Shown: positions 5,837 to 6,652 of the stretch, piece by piece
Layout: each line of letters opens with the position of its first letter
Position numbering within the stretch: position 1 is the stretch's first letter
Assembly (NCBI GenBank): GCA_013695175.1
Contig: JACDAZ010000535.1
Coordinates: 1 to 6,652, forward strand
Length of the DNA stretch: 6,652 nucleotides
Reading direction: 5' to 3'
Origin: Flavisolibacter sp.
GTDB taxonomy: Bacteria > Bacteroidota > Bacteroidia > Chitinophagales > Chitinophagaceae
Translations under genes and position numbers: made by a program
Notes under the pieces: generated by a model
Databases searched by the model: none
The model's input: the letters and a program-made list of their open reading frames with translations, nothing else
What the model was told of the DNA's origin: nothing

Positions 5837-6652
5837 ATGAAACTACTACTCACCAGGAACATTTTTAATGTAAAGCTGTTGGTTGCCCCGTTGCTTTTCG
5901 GTGTTCTGTATGGTTGTCAGAAAACGGATCATTTATCAGATCTTTTGCCCGAAGCAAAAGACTTGTCATCAAACGCAAAAAAATCTCCTCGTAAATCAAC
6001 CCAGGAGAGTGCTGATTTTGTATATCAATGGTATAAAACTTTGGCAGAGATTCAACTGCCTAATCCTGCTGGCCCTCCACCCCTCAACTACAGAAATTTT
6101 GCTTACATTGGCGTAGGCCTGTTTGAATCGGTGCAGCCCGGCATCAAAGGTGGATCGAGTTTTTCTCCCAAACTTTACCAAATGCCGGCAATGCCTAAGC
6201 CTGATATGTCTGAAGACTATTTATGGAGTGCTTCTGCCAATGCGGCCCTGGCCAGTATGTTTAAACTATTTTTAACCGGGCCTACCGGCCTCACCGAAGC
6301 TAATAGGACTAGCATCGATGCGATGGAAGCCGCGAATTACAACCGTTTTCGCTCTATGGCAAACGAAGATGTACTTCAACGTTCGCAAGCCTTTGGGCGT
6401 TCCATTGCCACGGCTATCTACAACTGGTCCACCACCGATAACTTCACGATGGCTAGTGTTGGATGGGTACCTCCAGTCTTTCCTGGTGCCTTGGTTCCTA
6501 CAAGTACCCCTCCCACTATTGCTGGCGCTTATTTAGGAGACTCAAGGCCTTTCCTGAAGTATAGCCTGAAAGCTCTTGCACCTCCTATACCTGTTCCTTA
6601 TTCAACAGACCCTTCTTCCCAATTCTATCAAGCAGCAAGAGAAGTCTATGAC
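5837..6652 (+). CDS. Vanadium-dependent haloperoxidase-like lipoprotein (N-terminal 272 aa, partial)
   Basis: An open frame from ATG 5837 runs off the right edge with no stop. The N-terminus is a lipoprotein signal: basic residues (K2, R7, K13), a hydrophobic run at about 14-24, and lipobox LYGC with Cys27 as the lipidated residue, so the protein should sit in an outer or inner membrane facing outward. After a polar tether (28-58) comes family sequence: ADFVYQWYKTLAEIQL (59-74), NYRNFAYIGVGLFESVQPGI (84-103), SPKLYQMPAMPKP (110-122), LWSASANAALASMF (129-142), then WVPPVF (210-215) and GDSRPFL (234-240). This matches the N-terminal helical half of Bacteroidota vanadium-haloperoxidase/PAP2-related proteins. 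The Lys, Arg and His residues that bind vanadate or phosphate lie in the C-terminal half, outside the window, so haloperoxidase versus phosphatase activity cannot be decided. No Shine-Dalgarno is seen (ATATCAAA before ATG). It is divergent from the LytTR operon. It is visibly richer in G and C than the signalling genes. Confidence 0.85.
   Translation, partial: MKLLLTRNIFNVKLLVAPLLFGVLYGCQKTDHLSDLLPEAKDLSSNAKKSPRKSTQESADFVYQWYKTLAEIQLPNPAGPPPLNYRNFAYIGVGLFESVQPGIKGGSSFSPKLYQMPAMPKPDMSEDYLWSASANAALASMFKLFLTGPTGLTEANRTSIDAMEAANYNRFRSMANEDVLQRSQAFGRSIATAIYNWSTTDNFTMASVGWVPPVFPGALVPTSTPPTIAGAYLGDSRPFLKYSLKALAPPIPVPYSTDPSSQFYQAAREVYD

Noticed and set aside
5883..6536. Several open frames of 61-77 codons on both strands inside the lipoprotein gene
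   Set aside because: They lie in other frames of a long coding region with clear family sequence, and none has recognisable content.

Overview
The window looks like chromosomal DNA of a Bacteroidota member. A Chitinophagaceae-type bacterium is my guess; I cannot fix the genus. The reasons are the AT-rich spacers, the near absence of Shine-Dalgarno sequences before clear starts, LytS-type kinases with four membrane segments paired to a LytTR response regulator, and an N-terminal vanadium-haloperoxidase-like lipoprotein of the kind common in this phylum.

Layout. (1) Positions 1-121 are the C-terminal end of an amidase-signature enzyme, + strand. (2) 224-1356 is a secreted P1-family (DmpA/BapA, S58) peptidase gene broken by an apparent single-base deletion near 701-703. 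Both halves match the family, and the predicted catalytic Ser lies in the second half. (3) 1357-1717 is an AT-rich spacer with no gene I can support. (4) 1718-2140 is a small exported DsrE/F-like protein, + strand. (5) 2141-2320 is a convergent spacer with two AT-rich hairpins. (6) 5385 down to 2321, - strand, is a three-gene signalling operon in the order kinase A, kinase B, LytTR response regulator. The three genes are joined by two overlaps of 14 nt each. (7) 5386-5836 is a 451-bp divergent spacer with a 7-bp inverted repeat related to LytTR-type half-sites, a 13-bp direct repeat at the kinase A start, and inverted repeats in the leader of the next gene. (8) 5837 to the window end is the start of a vanadium-dependent haloperoxidase-like lipoprotein gene, + strand, which runs off the window.

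The most interesting feature is the kinase pair. A and B are clearly paralogues in tandem. A keeps the phospho-acceptor His (PHF), the N-box (ENSFKHG) and the GLGLKN glycine box. B has Glu at the phospho-His position, a disturbed N-box and no glycine box, yet keeps a full-length reading frame, its membrane domain and coupled translation. This suggests a kinase/pseudokinase sensor feeding one LytTR regulator. The divergent haloperoxidase-like gene is a candidate target, but that link rests on position and a motif match only.
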